Counted from the stretch's first letter, positions 51,623-61,344 are shown. The stretch: DNA of 64,000 nucleotides from Bradyrhizobium sp. ARR65 (GCF_000472385.1 NZ_AWZU01000018.1:88358-152357), one strand, 5' to 3'. The notes: generated by a model from the sequence alone, not told the origin. A program made the numbers and translations.

Positions 51623-53056
51623 ATGTGGACGTTTGCCAGAGGCGACCTCAAACTGCGCCTGACGCTGCGGGTCGCTGCCGTGTCGGCCGTCTGCTTTGCC
51701 GCGATCTCTGCCTATTTCCTGTTCGAGGCCGACAGATCGGTGCATGCGAGGATCGATCGCATTGCCGAGATCTCGGCGAAGACGCTGGAACTGCAGCAAA
51801 GCAAGATCCAGTGGGTGAACAATCCGCGAAGAGAATTCCCTGATCTCGAGGTTATCGCAGCATCCGTGATGATGCCGGGTCTCTGCATTGCCTATCGTAG
51901 CAGCGGCGGCGACATCCTTCAGCGCTTCTGCGGCGGTGCCTCCGGCGACAGCAGCGAGCCGCCACAGGCGTTTGCGGCGTTCCATCGCTATCTCTTCAAT
52001 CCCGGCCGCGAGGCCGCACGGCCCGTGCTGTCAGGCGGCAGCAAGGTGGGCGAGGCCGTGGTCTGGGTTGATCCGGCCGTGCTGACGACGGATGCCTGGC
52101 ACGAGGCGGGCCGCCTGATGGTCGTGCTCGCGGTCGCGCTGCCGCTGCTCTGCGTGCTTGTCTATGCGGCGCTCGCACGCGCGCTGCGGCCGACGCGATT
52201 GATCCGCAGAGGTCTCGAGCGGATCGCCGCCCATGATCTGACGGCACGTCTGCCCCCGTTCGATCTGGCGGAACTGTCCGCTATTGGCAACGTGTTCAAC
52301 CAGCTTTCCGAAAACCTCGCCACGGCCCTCGCGGAGCGCAAGGAGCTGACGCGCCGGCTGATCGCGTTGCAGGACGATGAGCGTCGCCATCTCGCGCGGG
52401 AACTGCATGACGAATTCGGCCAGTCTCTCGCCGCGATCCGCGCACTCGCGGCCTCGGTTCACCAAGGCGCGGCGCAGGATTGTCCAGCCCTGCTGGCCGA
52501 GTGCGACAGCATCGCGCGGATCGCCACCGCCATGATGGAGACGCTGCGCGGCACGCTGTTCAGGTTGCGTCCCCCTGACGTCGAAGAGCTTGGCCTCGCC
52601 GCAAGCCTGCAAGGCCTGATCTCGGGTTGGAATGGCCGCAGCCGGGGCCAGACGCGCTTCGAGATCGCTTTTTCCGGCAATGTCGAGAGTTTGCCTGCCG
52701 GCATTGCCGGCGATCTCTATCGCATCGCGCAGGAGGCTCTCACCAATACGGCAAAGCATGCAGGCGCGACGCGGGTCGTCCTTCATTTGATCATGCGTGA
52801 GGCGCAGACCATGTCGGATGGCGGCAGCACCGGCGAGATCGAACTCACCGTCGAGGATGACGGCCGCGCCGGCGATCAGACGGTCAAATCCGGAATGGGC
52901 CTGCTCGGCATGCGCGAACGTGTGGCCGGCCTCGGCGGCCGACTGAGTTTCGAGATCGGGCCAAGCCGGGGCTCAGTGTTACGCGTCGTCATTCCGCTCG
53001 CCGCGCCACCAACGCAAGGCGCGGAGGACCGCGCCAATGTGGAGTGTGCGGCATGA
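51623..53056 (+). CDS. NarL-type sensor histidine kinase
   Basis: 477 residues. Two membrane segments (about 13-33 and 168-190) flank a ~130-residue periplasmic sensor region. A HAMP segment follows (RPTRLIRRGLERIAAHDLTARL), then the HisKA_3 site HLARELHDEFGQSLAAIRAL with the phospho-acceptor His, and a HATPase domain with RIAQEALTNTAKHAGAT and GMGLLGMRERVAGLGG. It overlaps the response-regulator gene by 4 bp (ATGA), so the two are a cognate pair. Signal unknown; the periplasmic region shows no recognised sensor fold. Confidence 0.93.
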   Translation: MWTFARGDLKLRLTLRVAAVSAVCFAAISAYFLFEADRSVHARIDRIAEISAKTLELQQSKIQWVNNPRREFPDLEVIAASVMMPGLCIAYRSSGGDILQRFCGGASGDSSEPPQAFAAFHRYLFNPGREAARPVLSGGSKVGEAVVWVDPAVLTTDAWHEAGRLMVVLAVALPLLCVLVYAALARALRPTRLIRRGLERIAAHDLTARLPPFDLAELSAIGNVFNQLSENLATALAERKELTRRLIALQDDERRHLARELHDEFGQSLAAIRALAASVHQGAAQDCPALLAECDSIARIATAMMETLRGTLFRLRPPDVEELGLAASLQGLISGWNGRSRGQTRFEIAFSGNVESLPAGIAGDLYRIAQEALTNTAKHAGATRVVLHLIMREAQTMSDGGSTGEIELTVEDDGRAGDQTVKSGMGLLGMRERVAGLGGRLSFEIGPSRGSVLRVVIPLAAPPTQGAEDRANVECAA

Positions 53057-53703
53057 GCGATGCCGGTTGCACCATCATGCTGGTCGACGATCATGCGGTG
53101 GTGCGCGAAGGCTATCGCGCGGTGCTGCAGAAGCAGCCGGGATTGCGCGTTGTCGCCGAAGCCGGCGACGGCGCGGAGGCCTACAGGCTGTTCAAGGAAG
53201 CGCAGCCCGATCTCGTCATCATGGACCTCACGATGCCCGGCATCGGCGGCATCGAAGCCATCAGGCGTATCCGGCAATGGGATCGCGGCGCCCGAGTTCT
53301 GGCGTTCACCATGCATCAGAATGCAGGCTTTGCCGTGCAGGCGATCCGCGCCGGCGCGAAGGGTTATGTCACCAAGACGAGCCCACCCGAAGCGTTGGTG
53401 CGCGCCGTGATGGACGTGCTCGCAGGCCGCATCGCCGTCAGTCCTGATATCGGCCATGAGCTTGCGCTCGGCCGTCTCGCCGGTGAGACGAGCGCTGCCG
53501 ATGTGCTGACGCCGCGCGAGTTCGAAGTGTTCAGGATGCTGCTGGCCGAAAGCACCACGGAGGAAATCGCCGAAGCGCTTCATCTCAGCCCCAAGACTGT
53601 CGCCAATCTGCATTCTTTGATCAAGGACAAGCTTGGCGTCGCTTCGGATATCGAACTGGTCCGGCTGGCACTACGGCAGGGGCTTCTGACCGAGGTCGAT
53701 TGA
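53053..53703 (+). CDS. NarL/LuxR-type response regulator
   Basis: 216 residues. The receiver domain has MLVDDHAVVREG, the phospho-acceptor Asp in LVIMDLTMPGIGG and Lys in GYVTKTSPPEA. The C-terminal LuxR-type helix-turn-helix is LTPREFEVFRMLLAES with TTEEIAEALHLSPKTVANLHS. It is translationally coupled to the sensor kinase. The adjacent divergent DUF2380 gene is a plausible target. Confidence 0.94.
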   Translation: MSDAGCTIMLVDDHAVVREGYRAVLQKQPGLRVVAEAGDGAEAYRLFKEAQPDLVIMDLTMPGIGGIEAIRRIRQWDRGARVLAFTMHQNAGFAVQAIRAGAKGYVTKTSPPEALVRAVMDVLAGRIAVSPDIGHELALGRLAGETSAADVLTPREFEVFRMLLAESTTEEIAEALHLSPKTVANLHSLIKDKLGVASDIELVRLALRQGLLTEVD

Positions 53704-53745
53704 CGCGAGGCGTCAGGCGGAAGTCCGCTTCGACTCGCGTTTCGA

Positions 53746-54705
53746 TCAGCGCCCGGTATGGAGTCGCCACTCACCATTTGCGCCACGCCTGAGCGTGGGA
53801 TCACTCATGCGGACGTGCTTGGCGAGGAAATCGATGAAGGCGCGCACGCGCGCCGGCAAAGGCCCGCCATGGCCGGCATAAACCGCGTGGATGTCCTCGC
53901 GGTCGCCCGGATTGTAATTTTGCAGCACTGGCACCAGGCAGCCCGCCTCGATATCCGAACCGACATGAAACAGCGCAAGCCGCGCCAGCCCCGCGCCGCC
54001 CAGCGCTAACAGGCGCACGGCCTCGCCATCGCTCGCACGGGCGGCCGGCGGCGGCAGGATCTCCTCGCTGTGCTCGCCTTTGCGGAACGGCCAGCCGCGA
54101 ATGGTCCGTGGGAAGGTCCAGCCGATGCAGCGGTGCCGGGCGAGTTCGGCCGGCGTTTTGGGCATGCCGGCTCGGGCCAGATAGTCCGGCGAGGCCACCA
54201 GCACCATGCGGCTCGTCGCGAGCTTGCGCGCGAGCAGGCGCGAGGCCGCCAGGGGTCCGACCCGGATCGCGATGTCGGCGCGCTCCTCCATCAGGTCGAC
54301 GACGGTATCGGTGAGGACGATATCGAGCGTCACTTCCGGATGTTGTGCCAGGAACTGCGGCACCAGTGGCATCATGTAGCGCATCCCGAACGGGATGTTG
54401 CTGTTGACTGTGAGATGACCACGCGGCGCCGCGCCCGCCGCCGCTTCGCGCTCGGCTTCCTCCATCTCGGCGAGGATGCGCACCGCGCGCTGGTAAAAGG
54501 CCTCGCCCTCGGCAGTCAGTTGCAGCTTGCGCGTGGAGCGGTTGACGAGCCTTGCGCCAAGCCGGGCCTCCATCCGGGATATCAGCTTACTCACGCCCGA
54601 CGGCGTCAGGCGAAAGCTGTGTGCCGCGGCGGTGAAGCCGCCGAGATCGACGACTCGGACGAACACTTCCATTTCGGCGGCACGGTTGGAGTCAAGGCGG
54701 GGCAT
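53746..54705 (-). CDS. LysR-family transcriptional regulator
   Basis: 319 residues. The N-terminal winged helix reads MEVFVRVVDLGGFTAAAHSF and LTPSGVSKLISRMEARLGARLVNRSTRKLQLT in outline; the effector-binding domain follows from residue 95 (GHLTVNSNIPFGMRYMMPL). It is divergent from the MFS exporter gene, with 104 bp between the coding ends, the usual layout for a LysR protein controlling its neighbour. Inducer unknown. Confidence 0.93.
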   Translation of the reverse strand: MPRLDSNRAAEMEVFVRVVDLGGFTAAAHSFRLTPSGVSKLISRMEARLGARLVNRSTRKLQLTAEGEAFYQRAVRILAEMEEAEREAAAGAAPRGHLTVNSNIPFGMRYMMPLVPQFLAQHPEVTLDIVLTDTVVDLMEERADIAIRVGPLAASRLLARKLATSRMVLVASPDYLARAGMPKTPAELARHRCIGWTFPRTIRGWPFRKGEHSEEILPPPAARASDGEAVRLLALGGAGLARLALFHVGSDIEAGCLVPVLQNYNPGDREDIHAVYAGHGGPLPARVRAFIDFLAKHVRMSDPTLRRGANGEWRLHTGR

Positions 54706-54809
54706 ATTGAATTCGTGTCACAAATGATTGGATTTGTCGCCTACTAATTCTCTTGCGGAACTCCCGCTATTTGCGCTGCGCATACCACTCGTTGATCGGA
54801 GCGACGTCC

Positions 54810-55991
54810 TTGCCTGCCGCTGTCCTTGCGCTCACCGCCGGTGCCTTTGGCATCGGCACCACTGAATTCGTCATCATGGGCCTGCTGCTGCAGGTCGCGG
54901 CTGAGATGCACGTCTCGGTCCCCGCGGCGGGCCTGCTCATCTCCGGTTATGCGCTCGGCGTGTTCGCGGGCGCGCCGATCCTGACGCTCGCGACGCGCCG
55001 CATGCCGCGCAAGGCCGTGCTTCTGGCGCTGATGGCCATCTTCACGCTCGGCAATGCCGCCTGCGCGCTGGCACCGAACTACGCGCTCTTGATGGCCGCG
55101 CGGGTGCTGACGTCGCTCGCCCACGGCACCTTCTTTGGCGTCGGCTCGGTCGTTGCGACAAGTCTCGTGGCCGAGGATAAGCGCGCCTCCGCGATCGCGA
55201 CCATGTTCACGGGCCTCACGGTGGCGACGCTGCTTGGCGTCCCCTTCGGCGCCTGGTTCGGTCTGTTGCTTGGCTGGCGCGCAGCGTTCTGGGCGGTCGC
55301 CGCCATCGGCATCGTGGCCTTTGCGGTGCTCGCGGTTTTCGTGCCGGGCGCGGTCGGACAGACCGATGAGCAGGTCGCGATCCGCGACGAGCTCGCAGTG
55401 CTTGCGCGTTCGCAAGTGCAGCTCGGCCTTGCCATGACGGTGCTGGGCTTTGCCGGGCTCTTCACCGTCTTCACCTACATCCAGCCGATCCTCACGCGCG
55501 TGACCGGCTTTCCCGAAGCGGCGGTCTCGCCGGTCCTGCTGGTGTTCGGCGTGGGGTTGTCGGTCGGCAATGTCGCAGGCGGCCGGCTGGCGGACCGCGG
55601 GCTCTCGCGCGCTCTGCTTGGCACGCTCGCCACGCTTGCCGTCGTGCTCGTCGTCTTCGCCTTGGTGCTTTCGCTGAAGGCCCTCACGGTCCTGCTCGTC
55701 GGCCTGCTCGGCGCGGCGGCTTTTGCCACCGTGGCGCCGCTGCAGCTCCGGGTGCTCGAGACGGCGGGCCCCGCCGGACAGACGCTGGCCTCGAGTCTCA
55801 ACATCGCGGCTTTCAATCTCGGCAATGCACTGGGCGCCTGGGCCGGCGGAGTGACCATCGATCACGGCGCTGACTTCGTCGCCCTGCCGCTGGTCGCGGC
55901 GGCCATCACGTCGGCCGGTCTTGTCCTGGCCCTGGTCAGCGTGCGGCTCGACCGGCCGAAAGCCGCGCAGGCCGTTTGCCCGGCGGAATAG
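54810..55991 (+). CDS. MFS transporter of the AraJ/drug-efflux type
   Basis: About 393 residues with twelve predicted membrane segments. The opening LTAGAFGIGTTEFVIMGLL is the signature of the AraJ/YdhP-like group of sugar and drug exporters. Motif A-like LTLATRRMPRKAVLLAL follows. I chose the TTG at 54810, preceded by GGAG, because it gives the family's short N-terminus; TTG 54753 is the longest option. It precedes an aldo/keto reductase by 17 bp and is divergent from a LysR regulator, so export and detoxification under LysR control is plausible. Confidence 0.87.
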   Translation: MPAAVLALTAGAFGIGTTEFVIMGLLLQVAAEMHVSVPAAGLLISGYALGVFAGAPILTLATRRMPRKAVLLALMAIFTLGNAACALAPNYALLMAARVLTSLAHGTFFGVGSVVATSLVAEDKRASAIATMFTGLTVATLLGVPFGAWFGLLLGWRAAFWAVAAIGIVAFAVLAVFVPGAVGQTDEQVAIRDELAVLARSQVQLGLAMTVLGFAGLFTVFTYIQPILTRVTGFPEAAVSPVLLVFGVGLSVGNVAGGRLADRGLSRALLGTLATLAVVLVVFALVLSLKALTVLLVGLLGAAAFATVAPLQLRVLETAGPAGQTLASSLNIAAFNLGNALGAWAGGVTIDHGADFVALPLVAAAITSAGLVLALVSVRLDRPKAAQAVCPAE

Positions 55992-56008
55992 CAGAAATGG
56001 AGAAAGCC

Positions 56009-57043
56009 ATGGACTATCGTCATCTCGGAAAATCCGGCCTCAAGGTCCCGGTGCTGAGTTTCGGCACCGGAACATTCGGCGGACAGGGACCGCTGTTCTC
56101 GGCCTGGGGCAGCAGCGACGTCGAAGACGCGCGCAGGCTGATCGACATTTGTCTCGATGCCGGCGTCAATCTGTTCGACACCGCCGATGTCTATTCGAGC
56201 GGTGCTTCGGAGGAGATTCTGGGCGTCGCGCTCAAAGGCCGTCGCGACAAGGCGCTGATCTCCACCAAGACGAGCCTGCCGATGGGGGAGGGTCCCTATG
56301 ATGCGGGCTCTTCGCGGCATCGCTTGCTCGCGGCCGTGGATGCCGCGCTCAAGCGACTCGGCACCGATTATATCGACCTTTTGCAGCTCCACGCGTTCGA
56401 TGCCTTCACGCCGATCGAAGAGGTATTGTCGACGCTGGATGTCCTCGTGCGCGCCGGCAAGCTGCGCTATGTCGGCGTCTCGAATTTCTCAGGCTGGCAG
56501 TTGATGAAGTCGCTTGCGCTCGCCGAGCGTCACGGCTGGCCGCGCTATGTGGCGCATCAAGTGTATTACTCGCTGGTCGGGCGCGACTATGAATGGGAGC
56601 TGATGCCGCTTGGCCTGGATCAGGGTGTCGGCGCGCTGGTCTGGAGCCCGCTCGGCTGGGGGCGGCTCACCGGCAAGATCCGCCGCGGCCAGCCCTTGCC
56701 CGAAGGCAGCCGCCTGCACGACACCGCGCAATGGGGACCGCCGGTCGAACAGGAGCGATTATATGCAGTCGTCGATGCGCTCGAGATCATCGCGCGCGAG
56801 ACCGGGCGCACGGTGCCGCAGATTGCCATTGCCTGGCTTCTGAGCCGGCCGACGGTCTCATCCGTCATCATCGGTGCGCGCAACGAAGCGCAGCTTCGCG
56901 ATAATCTGGGCAGCGTCGGCTGGTCGCTGACCAAAGAGCAGATCCGCCGCCTTGACGAGGCAAGCGCTGTGATGCCGGCCTATCCCTATTATCCCTACCG
57001 CATCCAGGAGGGCTTTGCGCGCATCAACCCGTCGCCCGTTTGA
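56009..57043 (+). CDS. Aldo/keto reductase
   Basis: 344-residue (beta/alpha)8 NADPH-dependent oxidoreductase. Catalytic residues are visible: Asp and Tyr in LFDTADVYSSGASEEILG, Lys in ISTKTSLP and His in LQLHAFDA. The later SPLGWGRLTGKIRRG and IPVIIG-like region (SSVIIGARNEAQLRDNL) bind cofactor. ATG 56009 has GGAGAAA upstream. Coupled to the MFS gene 17 bp before it. Substrate unknown. Confidence 0.93.
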   Translation: MDYRHLGKSGLKVPVLSFGTGTFGGQGPLFSAWGSSDVEDARRLIDICLDAGVNLFDTADVYSSGASEEILGVALKGRRDKALISTKTSLPMGEGPYDAGSSRHRLLAAVDAALKRLGTDYIDLLQLHAFDAFTPIEEVLSTLDVLVRAGKLRYVGVSNFSGWQLMKSLALAERHGWPRYVAHQVYYSLVGRDYEWELMPLGLDQGVGALVWSPLGWGRLTGKIRRGQPLPEGSRLHDTAQWGPPVEQERLYAVVDALEIIARETGRTVPQIAIAWLLSRPTVSSVIIGARNEAQLRDNLGSVGWSLTKEQIRRLDEASAVMPAYPYYPYRIQEGFARINPSPV

Positions 57044-57086
57044 GGGCGATCGCCGAAGGGGCCGGGCGATAGCGGGCGAGATTGCA

Positions 57087-57470
57087 TCATCGCGGGATCG
57101 ATGGCCGTCCCACCCGCACCAGCGTTTCGTCGGGGTCGGAGAGCGAGAACTCGTACATGCCCCAGGGCTTATTTTCCGGTCCGTTCCTCTCAAGCAGCTC
57201 GCTGGCGAATTCCGCCGCGAGCGCGTCGACATCTTCCGTATAGAGATAGAGAGCGAACGGATTGCGACCTGGCACCAGCCAGCCTTCGACGGCGTCGGTG
57301 AGATGTAGCTGAGCTCCCTTGCCGTCGGACAGGATGCGGTAGCTGTCGTCTGCGCTGCTGGACTGTTTCTCCTCGTCAGGTCGCACAAAGCCGAGACGCT
57401 TGTAAAATGCTTCCGATGCGTCGAGATTGTTACAGGGCAAGATGGCGATCATCGCGTGAGTTGGACGCAT
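57087..57470 (-). CDS. VOC family / bleomycin-resistance-type protein
   Basis: 127 residues. AMIAILPCNNLDASEAFYKRLGF is the first VOC unit, GAQLHLTDAVEG the second, and WGMYEFSLSDPDETLVRVG the C-terminal ligand strand. The layout resembles bleomycin-binding proteins, but ligand and reaction are unknown. ATG 57470 follows GGAAAC. It sits 26 bp downstream of the next gene upstream (57497-57913) on the same strand, so the two may be co-transcribed. Confidence 0.83.
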   Translation of the reverse strand: MRPTHAMIAILPCNNLDASEAFYKRLGFVRPDEEKQSSSADDSYRILSDGKGAQLHLTDAVEGWLVPGRNPFALYLYTEDVDALAAEFASELLERNGPENKPWGMYEFSLSDPDETLVRVGRPSIPR

Positions 57471-57496
57471 GGCAGTTTCCAATTGTCGAAAGTCCT

Positions 57497-57913
57497 TCAC
57501 TGCGCCTTTTCATGCGCGGCCATACCGACAGCCTTGTAATCATAGGTTGGGTAGAATTCGGTGTGATAGGCGCCCCACGCCTTGTCCTCGATGATGCGAT
57601 TGACCTCGCGCAGCCGCGAGGCCGGCAGCCGCAGCGTCACGACCTGGCCGATCCCCATCATCACATACCAGCTCACCACCTCGACGCCGGGCGGGGGGAA
57701 CGCCTTGTAATAGCCCTGCTTCTCGAGCTGGGCGTTGAGCTCTCCCAGAGGACGCGACTGGTCGTGCTTGAAGAAAATGGTGATCATGACGGCATTGTCG
57801 GGGGTCGGAGCCGCATTGTCGCTCGGTGCGCTCTGCGCGATCGTGTCCGAATTGAACATTGCCGCCGCTATCGCGACCGTCAGCGCTGTCGCCACGAGCC
57901 TCATCCGCCGCAT
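57497..57913 (-). CDS. Secreted hypothetical protein, about 138 residues
   Basis: A signal peptide (LVATALTVAIAAAMF) precedes a mature domain: NAVMITIFFKHDQSRPLGEL, then QGYYKAFPPPGVEVVSWYVM, GIGQVVTLRLPASRLREVNR and AYHTEFYPTYDYKAVG. The strand-helix-strand pattern suggests a small ferredoxin-like dimeric barrel; this is inference. The ATG at 57913 is chosen because GGGAG lies six bases upstream, whereas ATG 57919 lies directly after it. Function unknown. Confidence 0.7.
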   Translation of the reverse strand: MRRMRLVATALTVAIAAAMFNSDTIAQSAPSDNAAPTPDNAVMITIFFKHDQSRPLGELNAQLEKQGYYKAFPPPGVEVVSWYVMMGIGQVVTLRLPASRLREVNRIIEDKAWGAYHTEFYPTYDYKAVGMAAHEKAQ

Positions 57914-58001
57914 CGCCATCTCCCTGTCAGTTCAGCTCCATGAAGGTTCGAACGGATTGTAGATGGCGATCGGCGCGGAAGCGATGCCCAGCCGCCCGCG
58001 T

Positions 58002-59333
58002 TCACTGCATCTTGTATTCCCCCGAAATGTCCTTGCCGGTGTAGTCGGTCATCAGCGCGGTTGCGATCAGCGTAATCACCGCGCAGGCGGCGATGTAGAG
58101 CGCGACCGCAGTTGCAGACTGATAGGTCTTGTACAGCCAGGTCGCGATCAACGGCGCCGGTCCGCCGGCGATCACGGACGCGAGCTGATAGCCGAGCGAA
58201 GCGCCGCTGTAGCGCAGGCGGCCCGTGAAGCTTTCGGCGATCAGCGCGGCCTGCGGTCCGTACTGCATGTCGTGGGGAACGAGCGACAGGAAGATCGCAA
58301 GGAAGATGATGGGTTCCGATCCCGTGTTGAGCATGCCGAAATAGATGAAGCCGAACACGCCGGTCACCGCGGCGCCGATCATATACATCGTCTTGCGGCC
58401 GATCTGGTCCGATAGATGCCCGAACACGGGTATCGAAACGAACGACAACACCGAGGCCGCCAGCACGGCGGTGAGCAGGAAGTCGCGCGAGACCTTCAGC
58501 GAGCCGATACCGTAGGAAAAGATGAACGCGGTGAAAATGTAGAACGGGGCCTGCTCGGACATGCGCGCGAACGCCGAGAGCAGGATTTCCTTGGGATGCT
58601 CGATCAGCACGGCGAGCATGGGCGCGCGTTCGATCTTCTGCTCCGCCACGAGGCGCGTGAACACCGGCGTCTCCAGAATGCCGAGCCGGATATAGAGGCC
58701 GACGCCCACCAGGATCAGGCTCAGCGCGAAGGGGATGCGCCAGCCCCAGGCGAGAAATTGTTCGCCCGACATCTGGCTGAAAGCGAGCACGGCAAGATTG
58801 GCCAAGAACAGCCCGCAAGGCACGCCGAACTGCGGCCATGACGCGATCAATCCGCGCGTCTTGTCGCTGCGCGCCCATTCCATCGACATCAGCACCGAAC
58901 CGCCCCATTCGCCGCCGACGCCAACGCCCTGGATAAAGCGCAGAATGGTGAGAATGACGGCGCCCCAGACGCCGATGCTCTGGTACGTCGGCACCAGCGC
59001 CACGGCAAAGGTGGCCACTCCCATCAAGAGGAGCGTCGCGATCAGGGTCGATTTGCGGCCAATGCGGTCGCCATAATGGCCAAAGATGGCTGCTCCCACG
59101 GGGCGGGCGGCAAAGCCCACGGCATAGATGGCGAAGGCTTCCAGTGTGCCGACCCAGGGATCGGAATGCGGGAAGAACAGTTTTGCGAAGACCAGGCCCG
59201 TGACCGTCGAGTAGAGGAAGAAATCGTACCACTCGATCGCGGTCCCGATCGTGGAAGCGATGACGGCGCGGCGTAGCTGGATCTGATGTTCGAGCGAGGA
59301 CAGCGGCGTCGGATTGGCGTGAGAAATAGTCAT
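58002..59333 (-). CDS. MFS metabolite:H+ symporter (MHS family)
   Basis: 443 residues with twelve membrane segments, related to ShiA/KgtP/ProP-type carriers of organic acids. Signature blocks: AVIASTIGTAIEWYDFFLYS, RPVGAAIFGHYGDRIGRKSTL, GVGVGGEWGGSVLMSMEW and GHLSDQIGRKTMYMIG. ATG 59333 has GGAGGGACC upstream; the longer frame to 59522 is rejected. No adjacent regulator or enzyme names the substrate. Confidence 0.92.
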   Translation of the reverse strand: MTISHANPTPLSSLEHQIQLRRAVIASTIGTAIEWYDFFLYSTVTGLVFAKLFFPHSDPWVGTLEAFAIYAVGFAARPVGAAIFGHYGDRIGRKSTLIATLLLMGVATFAVALVPTYQSIGVWGAVILTILRFIQGVGVGGEWGGSVLMSMEWARSDKTRGLIASWPQFGVPCGLFLANLAVLAFSQMSGEQFLAWGWRIPFALSLILVGVGLYIRLGILETPVFTRLVAEQKIERAPMLAVLIEHPKEILLSAFARMSEQAPFYIFTAFIFSYGIGSLKVSRDFLLTAVLAASVLSFVSIPVFGHLSDQIGRKTMYMIGAAVTGVFGFIYFGMLNTGSEPIIFLAIFLSLVPHDMQYGPQAALIAESFTGRLRYSGASLGYQLASVIAGGPAPLIATWLYKTYQSATAVALYIAACAVITLIATALMTDYTGKDISGEYKMQ

Positions 59334-59553
59334 GAGGGTCCCTCCTGGCGCCCCCGAGGCAAGCTGTGTTCTTGGTTGATCTTGCCCGCCGAAAGAACGT
59401 GCAGTCCGCAGGGCGGTTCCGTTCCGCAGCGCGGGCAGGGACCATCCGAAGGTCGAAAAGCCCGCGCGCCGGCGCGGGGCCGGCCGGCGCCGGTACGCAG
59501 AGGCGGATGTGAAGCGGCTCACAGGCGCAAGCCCGGTTTCGGGGCTATTGAGG

Positions 59554-59600
59554 CGATGATCCGGAAAACTGTGCAGCGCCTTTTTCCGGAAAGATCATGC
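59554..59600. repeat. Palindromic repeat, ATGATCCGGAAAA family
   Basis: GATGATCC-GGAAAA and TTTTCCGG-AAGATCATGC pair around AGCGCC. A cleaner copy is at 62016-62062. This 47-bp element is common in Rhizobiales (from memory). It lies in the 487-bp gap 59334-59820, which otherwise shows no gene I can support. Confidence 0.75.
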
Positions 59601-59820
59601 TCAAGCAAACGACCCGGAGCGCGATGACGGGTTCGACGCGAGCTCATCGCGCTTCTTGCGGACTCGGGCCGAGGAGGCGGAAACGATGAATATGCGGCGG
59701 ATGATATCTTGGTGGTTCAGGTTTGTCCTGTCCGGCCGTTTGCTGGACAGGTTTTTGCGTCTGCAGCGCGTGGAGCGACCGTAGCGGCTCAAGGGCACCT
59801 TGGACGTCGGGCCTGTTGGC

Positions 59821-61080
59821 TCAGGTTTGTCCGATCAGCTTTTTGCAGAACGTCGCGCCTCCATGCATGGCATCGCGCCCCTTCCAGGCGAGATAGGTGA
59901 GGCGGCCGGCGAGCGACTGATGGCTCTTCAAGCTGCGCGAGCCCAGGACATGGCCGACATCGGGAGGAAAACGGCTCACCTCCGCCTCGACCAGCGCAGC
60001 GATGGCATCCATCAGCCTGCGCAGGCGCGCGCCCCAATCGGACTGTTCGAGCTGGTCGATGCGGACCTGCAGCGCATATTCGGTGTCGTAGATCTCAGTC
60101 AGAAGCTGCTTGGCGACGAGGACGCGGTTGTTCCTGAGCGCAAAACGCAAGGCGAGCTTCTTGTCCTCGAGCCGATCCAGCACCATCGAAACCGTGATCG
60201 CATAAGGCGTGGCGGCGATGTCGCGCGCGCCTTTGCTTGGTGACGCCCTGGTCGCGAGGCGGATCAATTCCCAGGGCGTCCTGAGGCGGTTTGCGATGAG
60301 CGTCAGCGCAAAGGGAAGCGCTTCCTTGTTGGTCTTGCCGAATTCATCCAGGAGACTCGTCATGGCGGCGACACGGCCGTCGTCGAACTTCGATATCTTG
60401 TCCGGCAGCCCTTTTTCGAACTTCGCCAGTGCATCGCGCGCACGCAGCACGCAGACGATCTTGATGAGGTCGTTGAAGACGCATTGTGAAGCCGTGAAGG
60501 TCGCAAGCTTGCCGCGGATCTGCGCCGCGTTCTCCGGTGCGGCCAGCGTGTTCTCGAGCGACTTGACGACTTTGGTCTGGAACGTGGCGACAGCCTGCTG
60601 CAGCTCGCGCTTCTTGTCGCTTGCGATCAGCTCCTTGAGCTGCGCGGCATAGTCGCGCGCCATGGTCGGAAGCAGATCATGGCTGATCCATTCCCAGACC
60701 GGCGACAGCGACCCGCGCGAGATCCGCCCCGGATTCGCATGGTCCGGATCCGCGTCAACCAGCAGAGGCTCGATGGGGGCGAAGAAATGCTTGGAGGGAT
60801 TGCTTGGCCCTTTGCTGGGTTGTCCGGCCTTGCGAAATTCGGCGCGCAGCGCCTGAACGACCGCGGCAGCGCCGGGTATTTCGAGCCCGCAGACCTCCAG
60901 CCGCTCAAGCTCGCTTAAGAGATTGCTCCGCGCGAGCGGAGTTAGCTGCTTCAGATATTCTGAGATCCGCTCGGCTTGGACCATGGCACGCAACTTCCGC
61001 AACTCATCCGGAGCCTCGATATCGGCCTGTCGCGTAGGGGCATTTGCGCGCTCGCAACCGGGAACATGAAAGCAAGTCAT
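59821..61080 (-). CDS. Uncharacterised alpha-helical protein, 419 residues
   Basis: No family is recognised. The protein appears almost entirely helical and soluble, with no signal peptide or membrane segment. Residues such as MARDYAAQLKELIASDKKRELQQAVATFQTKVVKSLEN and later NRVLVAKQLLTEIYDTEYALQV (in shorter stretches) suggest long helices. The DEFGKTNKEALPFALTLIANRL region and the Lys-rich C-terminus (YLAWKGRDAMHGGATFCKKL) stand out. Codon pattern is consistent with a real gene and no competing frame is better. ATG 60984 (MVQAERISEYLKQL) may be the true start; neither has a clear Shine-Dalgarno. Confidence 0.7.
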   Translation of the reverse strand: MTCFHVPGCERANAPTRQADIEAPDELRKLRAMVQAERISEYLKQLTPLARSNLLSELERLEVCGLEIPGAAAVVQALRAEFRKAGQPSKGPSNPSKHFFAPIEPLLVDADPDHANPGRISRGSLSPVWEWISHDLLPTMARDYAAQLKELIASDKKRELQQAVATFQTKVVKSLENTLAAPENAAQIRGKLATFTASQCVFNDLIKIVCVLRARDALAKFEKGLPDKISKFDDGRVAAMTSLLDEFGKTNKEALPFALTLIANRLRTPWELIRLATRASPSKGARDIAATPYAITVSMVLDRLEDKKLALRFALRNNRVLVAKQLLTEIYDTEYALQVRIDQLEQSDWGARLRRLMDAIAALVEAEVSRFPPDVGHVLGSRSLKSHQSLAGRLTYLAWKGRDAMHGGATFCKKLIGQT

Positions 61081-61344
61081 CGTTAAATAAATGGTAAGGT
61101 GATCGGGGGCGATCGAGGGCGCGCGGCGCTCGGCTACGTGCGCAAAGCGGGCAGCGAGGTCGGAGCGCTATCGTCAGGCCGCTGATTCATTTACCGCTTG
61201 CAACCTTGGCGGGCGAGGCTGGATTCCTCCGCAATCTCAACGCGTAAAATGGCGCTCCGGCTGCGGATTTTTCGCAAGATTTCCGTAGTCTTACGGTGCA
61301 AATTCTTAACCATGGAGCCGCGTGCCGTCCGTTAAACAACGGGC

